Part shown: piece by piece, positions 1 through 6,545 of the stretch
How positions within the stretch are numbered: position 1 is the stretch's first letter
Layout of the letters: the number at the start of each line of letters is the position of its first letter
NCBI GenBank assembly: GCA_026984555.1
Contig: JALSRY010000631.1
Span: 1 to 8,344, forward strand
Length of the DNA: 8,344 nucleotides
DNA from: Phycisphaerae bacterium
GTDB taxonomy: Bacteria > Planctomycetota > Phycisphaerae > UBA1845 > Fen-1342
Reading direction: 5' to 3'
The notes under the pieces: model-generated
The model's input: only the letters and a program-made list of their open reading frames with translations
Databases searched by the model: none
What the model was told of the DNA's origin: nothing
Position numbers and translations under genes: made by a program

Positions 1-229
1 CGTCGCCGAGACCATCAAGGTCGGTGTCGAGCTGTGCGGGGTTGGCGGCATCCGGGCAGTTGTCGCGCCAGTCGCACACGCCGTCGCGGTCGCGATCGCT
101 GCGGCATGCGCGCCGGAGCGTCTCCCATTCCGCGAGCCGATCGTCGTCGCGAGCTGTCCGGAGTCGGTAGAGCAGGTGGGCGCGCAGACGGGCGGCGTCG
201 GCGCGCACGGGGTGCGTGACGTTTCTCAT
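1..229 (-). CDS. Thrombospondin type-3 repeat protein, N-terminal part (runs off left edge)
   Basis: The minus strand reads open from ATG at 229-227 to the window edge, giving 76 residues with no stop. Residues 45-76 match the thrombospondin type-3 calcium-binding pattern: Asp at 45, 47, 49, 53 and 56, then DNCPD at 56-60, NPAQ at 63-66, and a second Asp-rich loop at 68-76 (DTDLDGLGD). Such repeats bind calcium and normally belong to extracellular proteins. Residues 1-44 are charged, probably helical, and do not look like a signal peptide, which is odd for this class. A GAAGG Shine-Dalgarno-like stretch lies about 4 bases before the ATG. An in-frame TTG at 253 is an alternative start. The repeat assignment is secure; the role, length and cellular location are unknown because the rest is outside the window. 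Confidence 0.75.
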   Translation of the reverse strand, partial: MRNVTHPVRADAARLRAHLLYRLRTARDDDRLAEWETLRRACRSDRDRDGVCDWRDNCPDAANPAQLDTDLDGLGD

Positions 230-563
230 GCTTCCTTCGCCCTCCCGGGGCAATCGTGGACCTCGTGCGGCCCCAAACGAGCGTAGGGCGGCGATCGCTA
301 CGAGAACCCAGCGAATCGCCGACCCTACTTCTATTTGACTATAGGCGGCGAACGTTCGGGGCTGTCAAGTCCGCTGCGATCTTCCTTCCTTCCGGGCGCA
401 CGGCCGATAATGATTCACGCGTGTGGTCTCGCGTTTCTTGCCCCATGGCCGCCGGAACGCCGCAAGCCGGACGAGGCCGCCGGCCACGTCCACGCGGGCT
501 TTTCACGATCGAGGCGACAAGCTAGGCTGTGCGGGAAAGCCGGAGAAATCGGAAACCGCGAGG
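230..563. other. Intergenic region between divergent genes
   Basis: This stretch separates the minus-strand repeat gene from the plus-strand BtpA gene. Besides the minus-strand promoter candidate at 338-368, I see a GATAAT at 406-411 on the plus strand that could be a -10 element for the BtpA operon, but no acceptable -35 lies upstream. A 9-base direct repeat, GGCCGCCGG, occurs at 447-455 and 475-483; in this base composition it may be chance. Open frames extend through the region on both strands, but none has recognisable protein character, so I see no gene in it. Confidence 0.5.
338..368 (-). promoter_or_regulatory. Candidate sigma70-type promoter for the left-edge repeat gene
   Basis: Read on the minus strand, a perfect -35 hexamer TTGACA (368-363) is followed after 19 bases by TATAGT (343-338), five of six matches to the -10 consensus. 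The spacer is slightly longer than the ideal 17. It sits in one of the few AT-rich patches of a GC-rich gap and points toward the gene starting at 229. It predicts transcription from about position 330 and a leader of roughly 100 bases. The assignment rests on consensus matching only. Confidence 0.4.
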
Positions 564-1367
564 GTGCGTATTCTGTTCGAACAAGACAAGTCGATTGTCG
601 CGATGATTCATGTGGGGGCGTTGCCCGGCACGCCACGCTGCACGCGGACGCTCGATGGGATCGTCCACGAAGCACGCGCGCAGGCCGCCTTGTTCGCCCG
701 CGCCGGGGTCGATGCTCTCATGATCGAGAACATGCACGACGTGCCCTACCTCAACCGGCGCGTCGGACCGGAGATCGTCGCGGGGATGACCGCCGTCGGC
801 GTGGGGGTGCGGGCGGTTGCCGACTTGCCGCTGGGGGTGCAGGTGTTGGCGGGGGCGAACCGGGCGGCGGTAGCGGTCGCGGCGGCGTGCGGAGCGTCGT
901 TCGTGCGCTGTGAGAACTACGCTTTCGCGCATGTCGCCGACGAGGGATTGATGCCCACCGCGGACGCCGGCCCGCTCTTGCGCTACCGCCGGCGGATCGG
1001 CGCCGAACACGTGCGCGTCCTTGCCGACGTGAAGAAGAAACACTCCAGCCACGCGATCACGGCGGATGTCTCGCTCGCCGAGGCCGCCCGGACCGTCGAG
1101 TTCTGCGGCGCCGACGCCGTCGTCGTAACCGGCTCCGCGACCGGCGAGGCGACCGCGCCGGCCGACGTGGCCGCTGCGGCGCAGGCCGTCAACATCCCGG
1201 TGTGTGTCGGATCGGGCGTGACACCTGACAATCTCGGCACGCTCTGGCCCCACGCCGACGTGTTCATCGTCGGGTCGTATTTCAAACGCGACGGCCGGTG
1301 GTTCAACGAGCTCGACCCGTCGCGGATCGAGCGTTTCATGGAGAAGGTACGTGCGCTGCGGGGTTGA
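564..1367 (+). CDS. BtpA/SgcQ family TIM-barrel protein
   Basis: This 267-residue protein matches the BtpA family (Pfam BtpA) almost end to end. Visible hallmarks are the N-terminal strand MIHVGALPGTP (14-24), the ENMHDVPY segment (55-62), a DVKKKH segment mid-protein, and the C-terminal phosphate-binding-like GSGVTPDN followed by FIVGSYFK. In cyanobacteria BtpA is linked to photosystem I accumulation. Homologues in non-phototrophs are probable (beta/alpha)8-barrel enzymes of unknown reaction, so no substrate is assigned here. I chose GTG at 564 because it places the usual short leader before the first strand and has GGAAA eight bases upstream. The frame is open back to an ATG at 423, but that extra sequence has no family character, and the ATG at 603 would delete strand 1. 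It heads a tight cluster: the thymidine kinase start follows 39 bases after its stop. Confidence 0.88.
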   Translation: MRILFEQDKSIVAMIHVGALPGTPRCTRTLDGIVHEARAQAALFARAGVDALMIENMHDVPYLNRRVGPEIVAGMTAVGVGVRAVADLPLGVQVLAGANRAAVAVAAACGASFVRCENYAFAHVADEGLMPTADAGPLLRYRRRIGAEHVRVLADVKKKHSSHAITADVSLAEAARTVEFCGADAVVVTGSATGEATAPADVAAAAQAVNIPVCVGSGVTPDNLGTLWPHADVFIVGSYFKRDGRWFNELDPSRIERFMEKVRALRG

Positions 1368-1406
1368 GTCGCCCCGGGCCGCATTCCGTTCTGACAACCC
1401 GAGCGC

Positions 1407-2015
1407 GTGAGCGACGCCTTGAGTCTCCCCGCTTCTCAGACCGACCGCGGCCGCCTGGAGGTGATTTGCGGGTGCATGTTCGCCGGCAAGACGGCGCACC
1501 TGATCGCACGCTTGCTCGAAGCGCGGGCGGCGGGGTTCGCGGTGCTCGCGTTCAAGCACGCCCTCGATATCCGCTACAGCCCCGCAGCCCTCGCCACGCA
1601 CGACCACCGCCGTTTCGAGGCCCTGCCCGTGCGCGATGTCGCGACGATCCGCGCCAAGGCGGCCGGTGTGCGGGTCGTTGGAATCGACGAAGGGCAGTTT
1701 TTCGGCGAAGAGATTGTTACACTTTGTCGTGATTTGCGCGCCGCGGGCAAGCGGGTCATCGTCGCCGGGATCGACTTCAACGCCTGGGGGTGCCCATTCG
1801 AGCCGATGCCCCGGCTCAAGGAAATCGCCGAGCGAGTGGACGTCTGCTGCATGCCGTGCACCGCTTGCGGGCGGCCGGCACGCTACACGCAGCGGATCGT
1901 CCCCGTGGAGTCCGATGACATGGTGGGGGGGCCGGGAGAGTACGAGCCGCGCTGCGAGCGATGCTTCGTGCCGTTGCCCGGCTTCCCACGAAACGAGCCG
2001 GACGGCCGCGCGTAA
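1407..2015 (+). CDS. tdk: Thymidine kinase, type II (zinc-containing)
   Basis: Transfers the ATP gamma-phosphate to thymidine (deoxyuridine is also a usual family substrate) in cytosolic pyrimidine salvage. The 202-residue length fits the bacterial type II family. Visible in order: the P-loop GCMFAGKT (22-29), with Ala where most homologues have Ser; the Walker B-like DEGQFF (94-99), with Glu95 as the expected catalytic base; the GIDFNAWGCPFEPMPRL segment (121-137), typical of the region before the lasso; and the structural zinc site C151/C154 with C183/C186. Tyr179, in GEYEPRC, sits in the usual thymidine-binding segment. The start is GTG at 1407; an in-frame TTG lies at 1419 and no strong Shine-Dalgarno sequence decides between them. 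It is the middle gene of the BtpA-TK-ArsC cluster, with the ArsC ATG 31 bases past its stop. Confidence 0.93.
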   Translation: MSDALSLPASQTDRGRLEVICGCMFAGKTAHLIARLLEARAAGFAVLAFKHALDIRYSPAALATHDHRRFEALPVRDVATIRAKAAGVRVVGIDEGQFFGEEIVTLCRDLRAAGKRVIVAGIDFNAWGCPFEPMPRLKEIAERVDVCCMPCTACGRPARYTQRIVPVESDDMVGGPGEYEPRCERCFVPLPGFPRNEPDGRA

Positions 2016-2046
2016 AGCGGCTTCCGGCGGAGATGTGCAGGTGTCG

Positions 2047-2463
2047 ATGAAAAAACGCGTGCTGATTCTCTGTACCGGAAACTCGTGCCGCTCACAGATG
2101 GCCGAGGGGTTCTGGCGCCACTACGCCGGCGACCGCTGGGAGGTGTACAGCGCGGGGCTGATCCCGCTGGGCGTCAATCCTCTGGCCGCGCGGGTGATGG
2201 CGGAAATCGGGATCGACATCAGCACCCACACGAGCGACCCGCTCGACCGATACGCCGGGGAACCGTTCGATCTTGTCATCACCGTCTGCGACAACGTGGC
2301 CCGGCAGTGCCCCGTCTTTCCGGGAGCCGCCTCCCAGGAACACTGGCCGTTCGACGATCCAGCCAGGCGCGGCGTCAGCGATGCGGAACGGCTCGCCGCC
2401 TTTCGCCGCGTGCGCGACGAAATCGGTCGCCGCGTGCGCGATTTTGTCGATTCGAATACGTAG
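2047..2463 (+). CDS. arsC: Arsenate reductase, thioredoxin-coupled (LMW-phosphatase fold)
   Basis: Cytosolic reduction of arsenate to arsenite, with reducing power from thioredoxin. The 138-residue protein has the phosphatase P-loop CTGNSCRS (9-16) and the two further redox cysteines C81 (VITVCDN) and C88 (RQCPVFPG). These match the Cys10/Cys82/Cys89 triad of Staphylococcus ArsC in order and spacing. HWPFDDPA (99-106) is also typical of ArsC rather than of plain low-molecular-weight tyrosine phosphatases, which lack the 81/88 pair. ATG 2047 gives the family's usual N-terminus. GTG at 2041 is in frame, has GGAG eight bases upstream, and would add two residues. No arsenite efflux pump or ArsR regulator is visible in the window, so arsenite export must be encoded elsewhere. 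It is the last gene of the three-gene plus-strand cluster. Confidence 0.93.
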   Translation: MKKRVLILCTGNSCRSQMAEGFWRHYAGDRWEVYSAGLIPLGVNPLAARVMAEIGIDISTHTSDPLDRYAGEPFDLVITVCDNVARQCPVFPGAASQEHWPFDDPARRGVSDAERLAAFRRVRDEIGRRVRDFVDSNT

Positions 2464-2566
2464 CCGGTCCGCGCGAGGCGTCGTTCCATTTCGTGCGCGG
2501 CCAGGCGTCGGCGGCTGCCCATCGCCCCGCTCGACCGGCGACGTGTTGCGCCCCGGCTGGTCGGGT

Positions 2567-2586
2567 CGCGAGCACGCGTGTTCGCG
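2567..2586. repeat. Inverted repeat / hairpin after arsC
   Basis: CGCGAGCA and TGTTCGCG form an eight-pair stem, with one pair a G-U wobble in RNA, around a CGCG loop. It lies about 100 bases after the arsC stop and 56 bases before the sulfatase-like gene. No T-run follows, so a classical intrinsic terminator is not supported. It could be a weak terminator, an RNA-stability element, an operator, or chance in GC-rich sequence. Nothing else is recognisable in the gap 2464-2642. Confidence 0.3.
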
Positions 2587-2642
2587 GGGTCCGATGGCCA
2601 CGCGCTGGAACCCCATCCGGGGGCACGCTAACGTAGGTACCC

Positions 2643-4184
2643 ATGAACGGACGAAAGCGGATCCCCGCCCGCGACACCTTCGGTGCGGCGTCTTGCGCGG
2701 CGGCGCCCGCGCGGGACGCCTCTCGCCACGGCGGCGCGCGGGTCGCGGTGCTGATCGTCGCGGCGGTGGTGATTGTGGCGTTGGTCGTGGTGGGGTTGGT
2801 GTGGCACGGTGGTACGTCGCGGACGACGTGGCCCGCGCGGCACGTCATTCTGATTTCGCTCGACACCACCCGGGCCGACCATCTCGGCTGCTACGGAAAC
2901 CCGTGGATCAAGACACCGAACCTCGACGCGCTGGCCGGCCGGTCGATCCTCCTGACCGACTACATGACCGTCGCCTCGACGACGCTCGCTTCGCACACCT
3001 CGCTGATGACGGGGAAATACCCGCACACGCACGGGGTGCCCCGTAATGGTTTCGTGATCGACGATCGAAACGTGATGCTGGCCGAGGTGCTCAAGGCGGC
3101 GGGGTTCACGACGGCGGGTTTCCTCGGTTCGTTCGCCCTCGACAAGCGTTTCAACTTCGCCCAGGGGTTCGACACGTTCGATGAGCGGTTCGACATCGTC
3201 GTCGGCGAGCGCCACGCCGATCAGAGCCAGCGCCGCGCCGCGCGGGTCACCGACGCGGTGTTGGACTACCTCGACAGCGCGGGGGTTCCCGGGCACTTGT
3301 TCCTGTTCGTGCACTATTTCGATCCGCACGAACCCTACGACCCGCCGCCACCCTATGACACGATGTACGGCCCCCGGGCGATTCCCATGCGCGACCACCC
3401 GGCGCTCGCCCCCGGGCAGGGCCACCCGCGCGGGTACCTGCGGAACCTGCGGCGCTACGCCGGCGAAATCTCGTACACCGACGCGCAGATCGGACGGCTG
3501 CTCGACGGGCTGCGCCGGCGTGGCATACTCGACGAGGCCCTGGTGATCGTCACATCCGACCACGGCGAGGTGCTCCGCCCGGACGCCGCGTATCCGCTCG
3601 ACCACGGCTGGACGACCTACCAGGCGGACATTCACGCCGTGGGAATCATCCATCCGCCGCACGGCCGCCGGGGTGTGCGGGTGGACCTGCCCGTGGCGAG
3701 CATCGACATGGTGCCGACGATTCTGCATTATCTCCACCTGCCGATCCCGCCGGGAGTGGAGGGGCGTGCGCTCGACCTCGCGCGGCTCGACGGCATAGCG
3801 CCGGACCGGGTTCGCTTCGCCGAGGCGACCAAGCCGTGGAACGTGGAGGCCGGCGCGACGTGGTTCAACGATCCCAAGCCGCGTTGTGTGCGCGTCGGCA
3901 CGTACAAGTACATCGTGTCGCGGTATCAGCACCGCGAAGAGCTGTACGATCTGGCGCGCGATCCGCACGAGCGGCACAACCTTTTCGCCGACCTGCGTCC
4001 GGAGGACCGGCGGCGGGTCGCCCGGATGCGGGAGTTGTTGCAAGCGTGGACGGCGGATGCGCACCCGCTGCCGACGCATTTCGACCGGAAGTTCCTGAGC
4101 GACACGATCCGCCGACTCAAATCGCTGGGCTATCTCGGCGGGGAAGATTCGGCACAATCGCAACCCGGCGGCGGTCCCCCCTGA
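2643..4184 (+). CDS. Membrane-anchored sulfatase/alkaline-phosphatase-superfamily hydrolase, Thr-type active site
   Basis: This 513-residue protein has a basic N-terminus, one transmembrane segment (about 34-54) and a large catalytic domain that would lie outside the cytoplasm. Superfamily signatures are clear: SLDTTRADHLGCYG (72-85) with metal-ligand Asp74, NLDALA (93-98), TSLMTGKYPHTHGV (119-132), FVHYFDPHEPYDPP (222-235), TSDHGE with Asp306 and His307 as the second metal-ligand pair, and the C-terminal LKSLGYLGG tail common in this subgroup. In true sulfatases the nucleophile is a formylglycine made from Cys or Ser in C/S-x-P-x-R. Here the aligned stretch is T114-L-A-S-H, so Thr114 is the likely nucleophile, as in phosphodiesterase/phosphotransferase branches of the superfamily. 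A sulfatase name alone may therefore mislead; a phospho- or phosphono-ester substrate is an equally good guess. ATG 2643 retains the membrane anchor; only a weak AGG precedes it. Confidence 0.85.
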   Translation: MNGRKRIPARDTFGAASCAAAPARDASRHGGARVAVLIVAAVVIVALVVVGLVWHGGTSRTTWPARHVILISLDTTRADHLGCYGNPWIKTPNLDALAGRSILLTDYMTVASTTLASHTSLMTGKYPHTHGVPRNGFVIDDRNVMLAEVLKAAGFTTAGFLGSFALDKRFNFAQGFDTFDERFDIVVGERHADQSQRRAARVTDAVLDYLDSAGVPGHLFLFVHYFDPHEPYDPPPPYDTMYGPRAIPMRDHPALAPGQGHPRGYLRNLRRYAGEISYTDAQIGRLLDGLRRRGILDEALVIVTSDHGEVLRPDAAYPLDHGWTTYQADIHAVGIIHPPHGRRGVRVDLPVASIDMVPTILHYLHLPIPPGVEGRALDLARLDGIAPDRVRFAEATKPWNVEAGATWFNDPKPRCVRVGTYKYIVSRYQHREELYDLARDPHERHNLFADLRPEDRRRVARMRELLQAWTADAHPLPTHFDRKFLSDTIRRLKSLGYLGGEDSAQSQPGGGPP

Positions 4185-4241
4185 TCGTCGAAAACGGAAA
4201 CCGCCCGCGGCGATGTCTTGCGGCGCGGAACGAGCCCTGGC

Positions 4242-4246
4242 AGGAG
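4242..4246 (+). promoter_or_regulatory. Shine-Dalgarno site of the O-methyltransferase gene
   Basis: AGGAG lies nine bases before the ATG at 4256. It is among the best ribosome-binding sites in the window and fixes the start of the methyltransferase, although the reading frame is open for about 140 codons further upstream inside the preceding gene. Confidence 0.75.
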
Positions 4247-4255
4247 AAAACGCCC

Positions 4256-4918
4256 ATGTCCACGCGAACACTCGGTTTGTCTGACGAACTGCACACCTAC
4301 CTCGTCCACGAGACGATGCGCGAACCGGACGTACTGCGCCGGTTGCGGGAGGAAACCGCCGGCCTGGAAAAAGCCAACATGCAGATCTCCCCCGAACAGG
4401 GACGCTTCATGATGCTGCTGGTGCAGTTGCTCGATGGTCGTCGGGCGATCGAGATCGGCACGTTCACCGGGTACAGCGCGCTGTGCGTCGCCAGCGCCAT
4501 GCCTCCCGACGGACGCCTGATCGCGTGCGACGTCAACGCGGAGTGGACTACCATCGCCCGGCGGTACTGGGAGCAGGCCGGCGTCGCGGAGAAAATCGAT
4601 CTGCGACTCGCGCCCGCGACCGAGACGCTCGATGCGCTGCTCGCCGAAAACGCCGCCGGCACGTTCGACTTCGCGTTTATCGACGCGGACAAGCCGAACC
4701 TGCTGGTGTATTACGAGAAATGCGTGGAGCTCGTGCGGCCGGGCGGACTCGTAGCGGTGGACAACGCGTTCTGGAAAGGCGAGGTCGCCAACCCCGCCGC
4801 CGACGACGAGAACACCGGCACGATTCGCAACCTCACGTTCCGCGCCCGCGACGACCAGCGCGTGTTCTCGTGCGTCGTCCCGATCGGCGACGGCCTGCTG
4901 CTGGCGCGCAAGCGTTGA
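4256..4918 (+). CDS. Cation-dependent O-methyltransferase, caffeoyl-CoA OMT-like family
   Basis: A 220-residue SAM-dependent class I methyltransferase of the family that includes caffeoyl-CoA and catechol-type O-methyltransferases. The SAM-binding motif I is AIEIGTFTG (64-72). FIDADK (141-146) and AVDNAFWKG (167-175) supply Asp143, Asp169 and Asn170, which match the divalent-metal ligands of this family; these position the substrate's vicinal hydroxyls. The N-terminal helix region with QISPEQGRFM (43-52) is also characteristic. Bacterial members methylate assorted catechols and phenolics, and the natural substrate cannot be read from sequence. It lies 71 bases after the sulfatase-like gene on the same strand and may be co-transcribed with it, but no functional link is evident. 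It converges on the minus-strand glycosyltransferase, with only 58 bases between stop codons. Confidence 0.92.
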   Translation: MSTRTLGLSDELHTYLVHETMREPDVLRRLREETAGLEKANMQISPEQGRFMMLLVQLLDGRRAIEIGTFTGYSALCVASAMPPDGRLIACDVNAEWTTIARRYWEQAGVAEKIDLRLAPATETLDALLAENAAGTFDFAFIDADKPNLLVYYEKCVELVRPGGLVAVDNAFWKGEVANPAADDENTGTIRNLTFRARDDQRVFSCVVPIGDGLLLARKR

Positions 4919-4976
4919 GCGGAGTCGGGCGCGCCCGGCGCCGCGATGGGGCGAGCAAGTGGCGTTGGCGGGCCGG

Positions 4977-5678
4977 TCAATCGCTCACAGCGAAGCGGAG
5001 AATCGCCAGGATCGCTTTGACGCCGTCTTTCCAGGTGATTTTCTTGCCTTCCTCGTAGGATCGGCCGGAGTAGCTGATGCCGACCTCGTAGATGCGCCAG
5101 CGCCCGCGGGCGATTTTCGCGGTGACCTCCGGTTCGACGCCGAAGCGATCGCTCTTGATCGTGATGTTCTTGATGACCTCGGCCCGGAAGACCTTGTAGC
5201 AGGTTTCCATGTCGGTGAGGTTGAGGTCGGTGAACATGTTGGACAAGAGCGTGAGGAAGCGGTTGCCGACGCTATGCCAGAAATAGAGCACGCGGTGTTC
5301 GGCGCCGCCGATGAACCGCGAGCCGTAGACCACGTCGGCCCGGCCGTCGAGGATCGGCTTGAGGAGCTTGGGGTAGTCCTGGGGGCTGTATTCGAGGTCG
5401 GCGTCCTGGACGATGATGATGTCCCCGTTCGCTTCGCGGAAGCCGGTCCGCAACGCGGCGCCTTTGCCTTGGTTGCGTTCGTGGAGCAGGACGCGGAACG
5501 TCGCCCCGGGGAATTCCTCGGAGAGCTTGGGGTACAGCGCACGCGTCCCGTCGGTCGAGAAGTCGTCGACCAGCACGAGCTCGCGGTCGATTTCGATCGG
5601 GGCGGCGAGTACGCGGCGGATGATCTCGAACAGCGTCTCACGCTCGTTGAACACGGGGATGACGACGGACAGCAACAT
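4977..5678 (-). CDS. Family 2 glycosyltransferase, dolichol/polyprenyl-phosphate mannose synthase-like
   Basis: A 233-residue inverting GT-A enzyme of the DPM/DPG-synthase-like group. It probably transfers a sugar from a nucleotide-sugar donor to a polyprenyl phosphate at the inner membrane face. Motifs in order: VVIPVFNE (5-12), the donor-binding VDDFSTDGT (37-45), HERNQGKGAALRTG (66-79), the DxD metal site QDADLEY with Asp92 and Asp94, VYGSRF (117-122), and the C-terminal segment DRFGVEPEVTAKIA typical of this group. It ends shortly after the catalytic domain with no transmembrane helices, so it would be soluble or peripheral. Sugar and acceptor cannot be specified. The ATG at 5678 lies 15 bases after the stop of the upstream TPR gene. 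A GAGGG overlaps that stop about 12 bases before the start, suggesting translational coupling. Confidence 0.92.
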   Translation of the reverse strand: MLLSVVIPVFNERETLFEIIRRVLAAPIEIDRELVLVDDFSTDGTRALYPKLSEEFPGATFRVLLHERNQGKGAALRTGFREANGDIIIVQDADLEYSPQDYPKLLKPILDGRADVVYGSRFIGGAEHRVLYFWHSVGNRFLTLLSNMFTDLNLTDMETCYKVFRAEVIKNITIKSDRFGVEPEVTAKIARGRWRIYEVGISYSGRSYEEGKKITWKDGVKAILAILRFAVSD

Positions 5679-5693
5679 CGGTGCGGGAATCCC

Positions 5694-6203
5694 TCAGCAG
5701 GAAGCCGTGGCCAGCAGCAGCCGGTGGGCCGGCGCCAACGCGGTGACGGCCGCTTCGCGAATCTGCGCACGCAGTACGCGAATCGGGAGCCGCCACAAAC
5801 GCCGCGCCAACGGCGAAGCGTCCTCCAGACCGTCGCACGTTTCGGCGAACGCGTCAAGCAGTCGGCGCTCCTGTTGCCGTCGGTCGAAATTGGGGCGTCG
5901 AAACTCCTCCCACGTGTCCAGCAACACGGGCAGCATCGGGACGTCGGCGCGATCGGTCCAGTTCAGCCCGGCAAAAACGAGCAACGCCGCCGATTCGAGC
6001 GCCGGCTCGACATGGTGTGCCACCATCATGTGACGCACGCCACAAGCCCGCTGGCCGCGGTCGAAACAGAGACACCCCAACAGGTAGTGGGTCAGCGCGC
6101 AGCGCGGCTCATGCCGCAGGTGTTGCCGCAAACGGTGACACAGTTCCGCGGCGGGTTGCCGCTGCCACCAGTGTGCCAGTTTCTCGGGTGTACATCCGTC
6201 CAT
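5694..6203 (-). CDS. Small TPR-containing protein of unknown function
   Basis: From ATG 6203 this encodes 169 residues, not recognised beyond one tetratricopeptide-like unit at about 36-69. In that unit the Gly43/Gly50 spacing, Ala62 and Pro67 fit the TPR consensus (GCLCFDRG, then MMVAHHVEP). The preceding stretch (about 7-33) looks like a degenerate helical pair ending in EP, and the rest is predicted helical and Arg-rich at the end. No signal peptide or membrane segment is seen, so it is probably a cytosolic adaptor. A TTG at 6233 would add ten residues; ATG 6203 is preferred because AGG precedes it by five bases and the promoter candidate would place transcription start near 6238. It is co-directional with, and 15 bases from, the glycosyltransferase, so a shared role is likely but unproven. 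The opposite-strand open frame here has no protein character. Confidence 0.7.
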   Translation of the reverse strand: MDGCTPEKLAHWWQRQPAAELCHRLRQHLRHEPRCALTHYLLGCLCFDRGQRACGVRHMMVAHHVEPALESAALLVFAGLNWTDRADVPMLPVLLDTWEEFRRPNFDRRQQERRLLDAFAETCDGLEDASPLARRLWRLPIRVLRAQIREAAVTALAPAHRLLLATASC

Positions 6204-6244
6204 GGAACCTGACCGCGCCAGCGAAAGGCCCAATTCTTATCGGC

Positions 6245-6273
6245 ACGCTAATTCCCGCGTCCGCACTCGTCAA
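6245..6273 (-). promoter_or_regulatory. Candidate promoter of the TPR-glycosyltransferase pair
   Basis: On the minus strand TTGACG (6273-6268, five of six -35 matches) is followed after exactly 17 bases by TAGCGT (6250-6245, a weak -10 with three of six matches). Transcription would begin about 35 bases before ATG 6203. The good -35 and ideal spacing favour it; the poor -10 lowers confidence. Confidence 0.3.
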
Positions 6274-6539
6274 CCGCATCGGGCAGTTTCTGCTCCCGGG
6301 CAACATCCCCACCTGTCGGTGTGGCCTGTCCGCGGGCCGGCGATACCAGCGATTCTCGGACAGTGGCGTTTGCCGCGGAACCGGGCCGGGCGTCTGGCGT
6401 TTCGGTCGTGGTTTTGCTAGGCTGGTAGTCATAAGGAGATGCGTGGCCGCGGACCGCTCGAGGCCCGGCCCACGCAGCGTCTTATCCGTGCGAACCAGGC
6501 AACATGCAAGCGACGATGCCACACCGGCCACCTTCAACG

Positions 6540-6545
6540 AGAGGG
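6540..6545 (+). promoter_or_regulatory. Shine-Dalgarno site deciding the start of the secreted repeat protein
   Basis: AGAGGG lies eight bases before ATG 6554. Together with the signal peptide that begins at this ATG, it favours 6554 over the in-frame GTG at 6443. The site also sits in a very short potential stem, GAGA/TCTC, around it; four pairs are too few to claim regulation. Confidence 0.6.

Noticed and set aside
522..1607. Minus-strand open frame spanning the BtpA gene and part of the thymidine kinase gene
   Set aside because: It crosses two well-identified plus-strand genes and has no protein-family signature of its own.
2047..2463. Low-molecular-weight protein tyrosine phosphatase instead of ArsC
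   Set aside because: The extra redox cysteines at 81 and 88 and the HWPFDDPA segment fit thioredoxin-coupled arsenate reductase, not the phosphatases.
2628..4271. Very long minus-strand open frame opposite the sulfatase-like gene
   Set aside because: Its translation is Arg/Val/His-rich with no family features. The plus strand carries unmistakable catalytic motifs in order. Long antisense frames are expected in GC-rich coding DNA.
4926..4937. Perfect palindrome CGGGCGCGCCCG between the convergent methyltransferase and glycosyltransferase genes, as a bidirectional terminator
   Set aside because: It has no loop and no adjacent T-run on either strand, so intrinsic termination is not supported. 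It may be chance in GC-rich sequence.
4959..6212. Long plus-strand open frame opposite the glycosyltransferase and TPR genes
   Set aside because: The minus strand shows clear glycosyltransferase motifs and a TPR unit with sensible gene boundaries. The plus frame is a low-complexity shadow with no recognisable domain.
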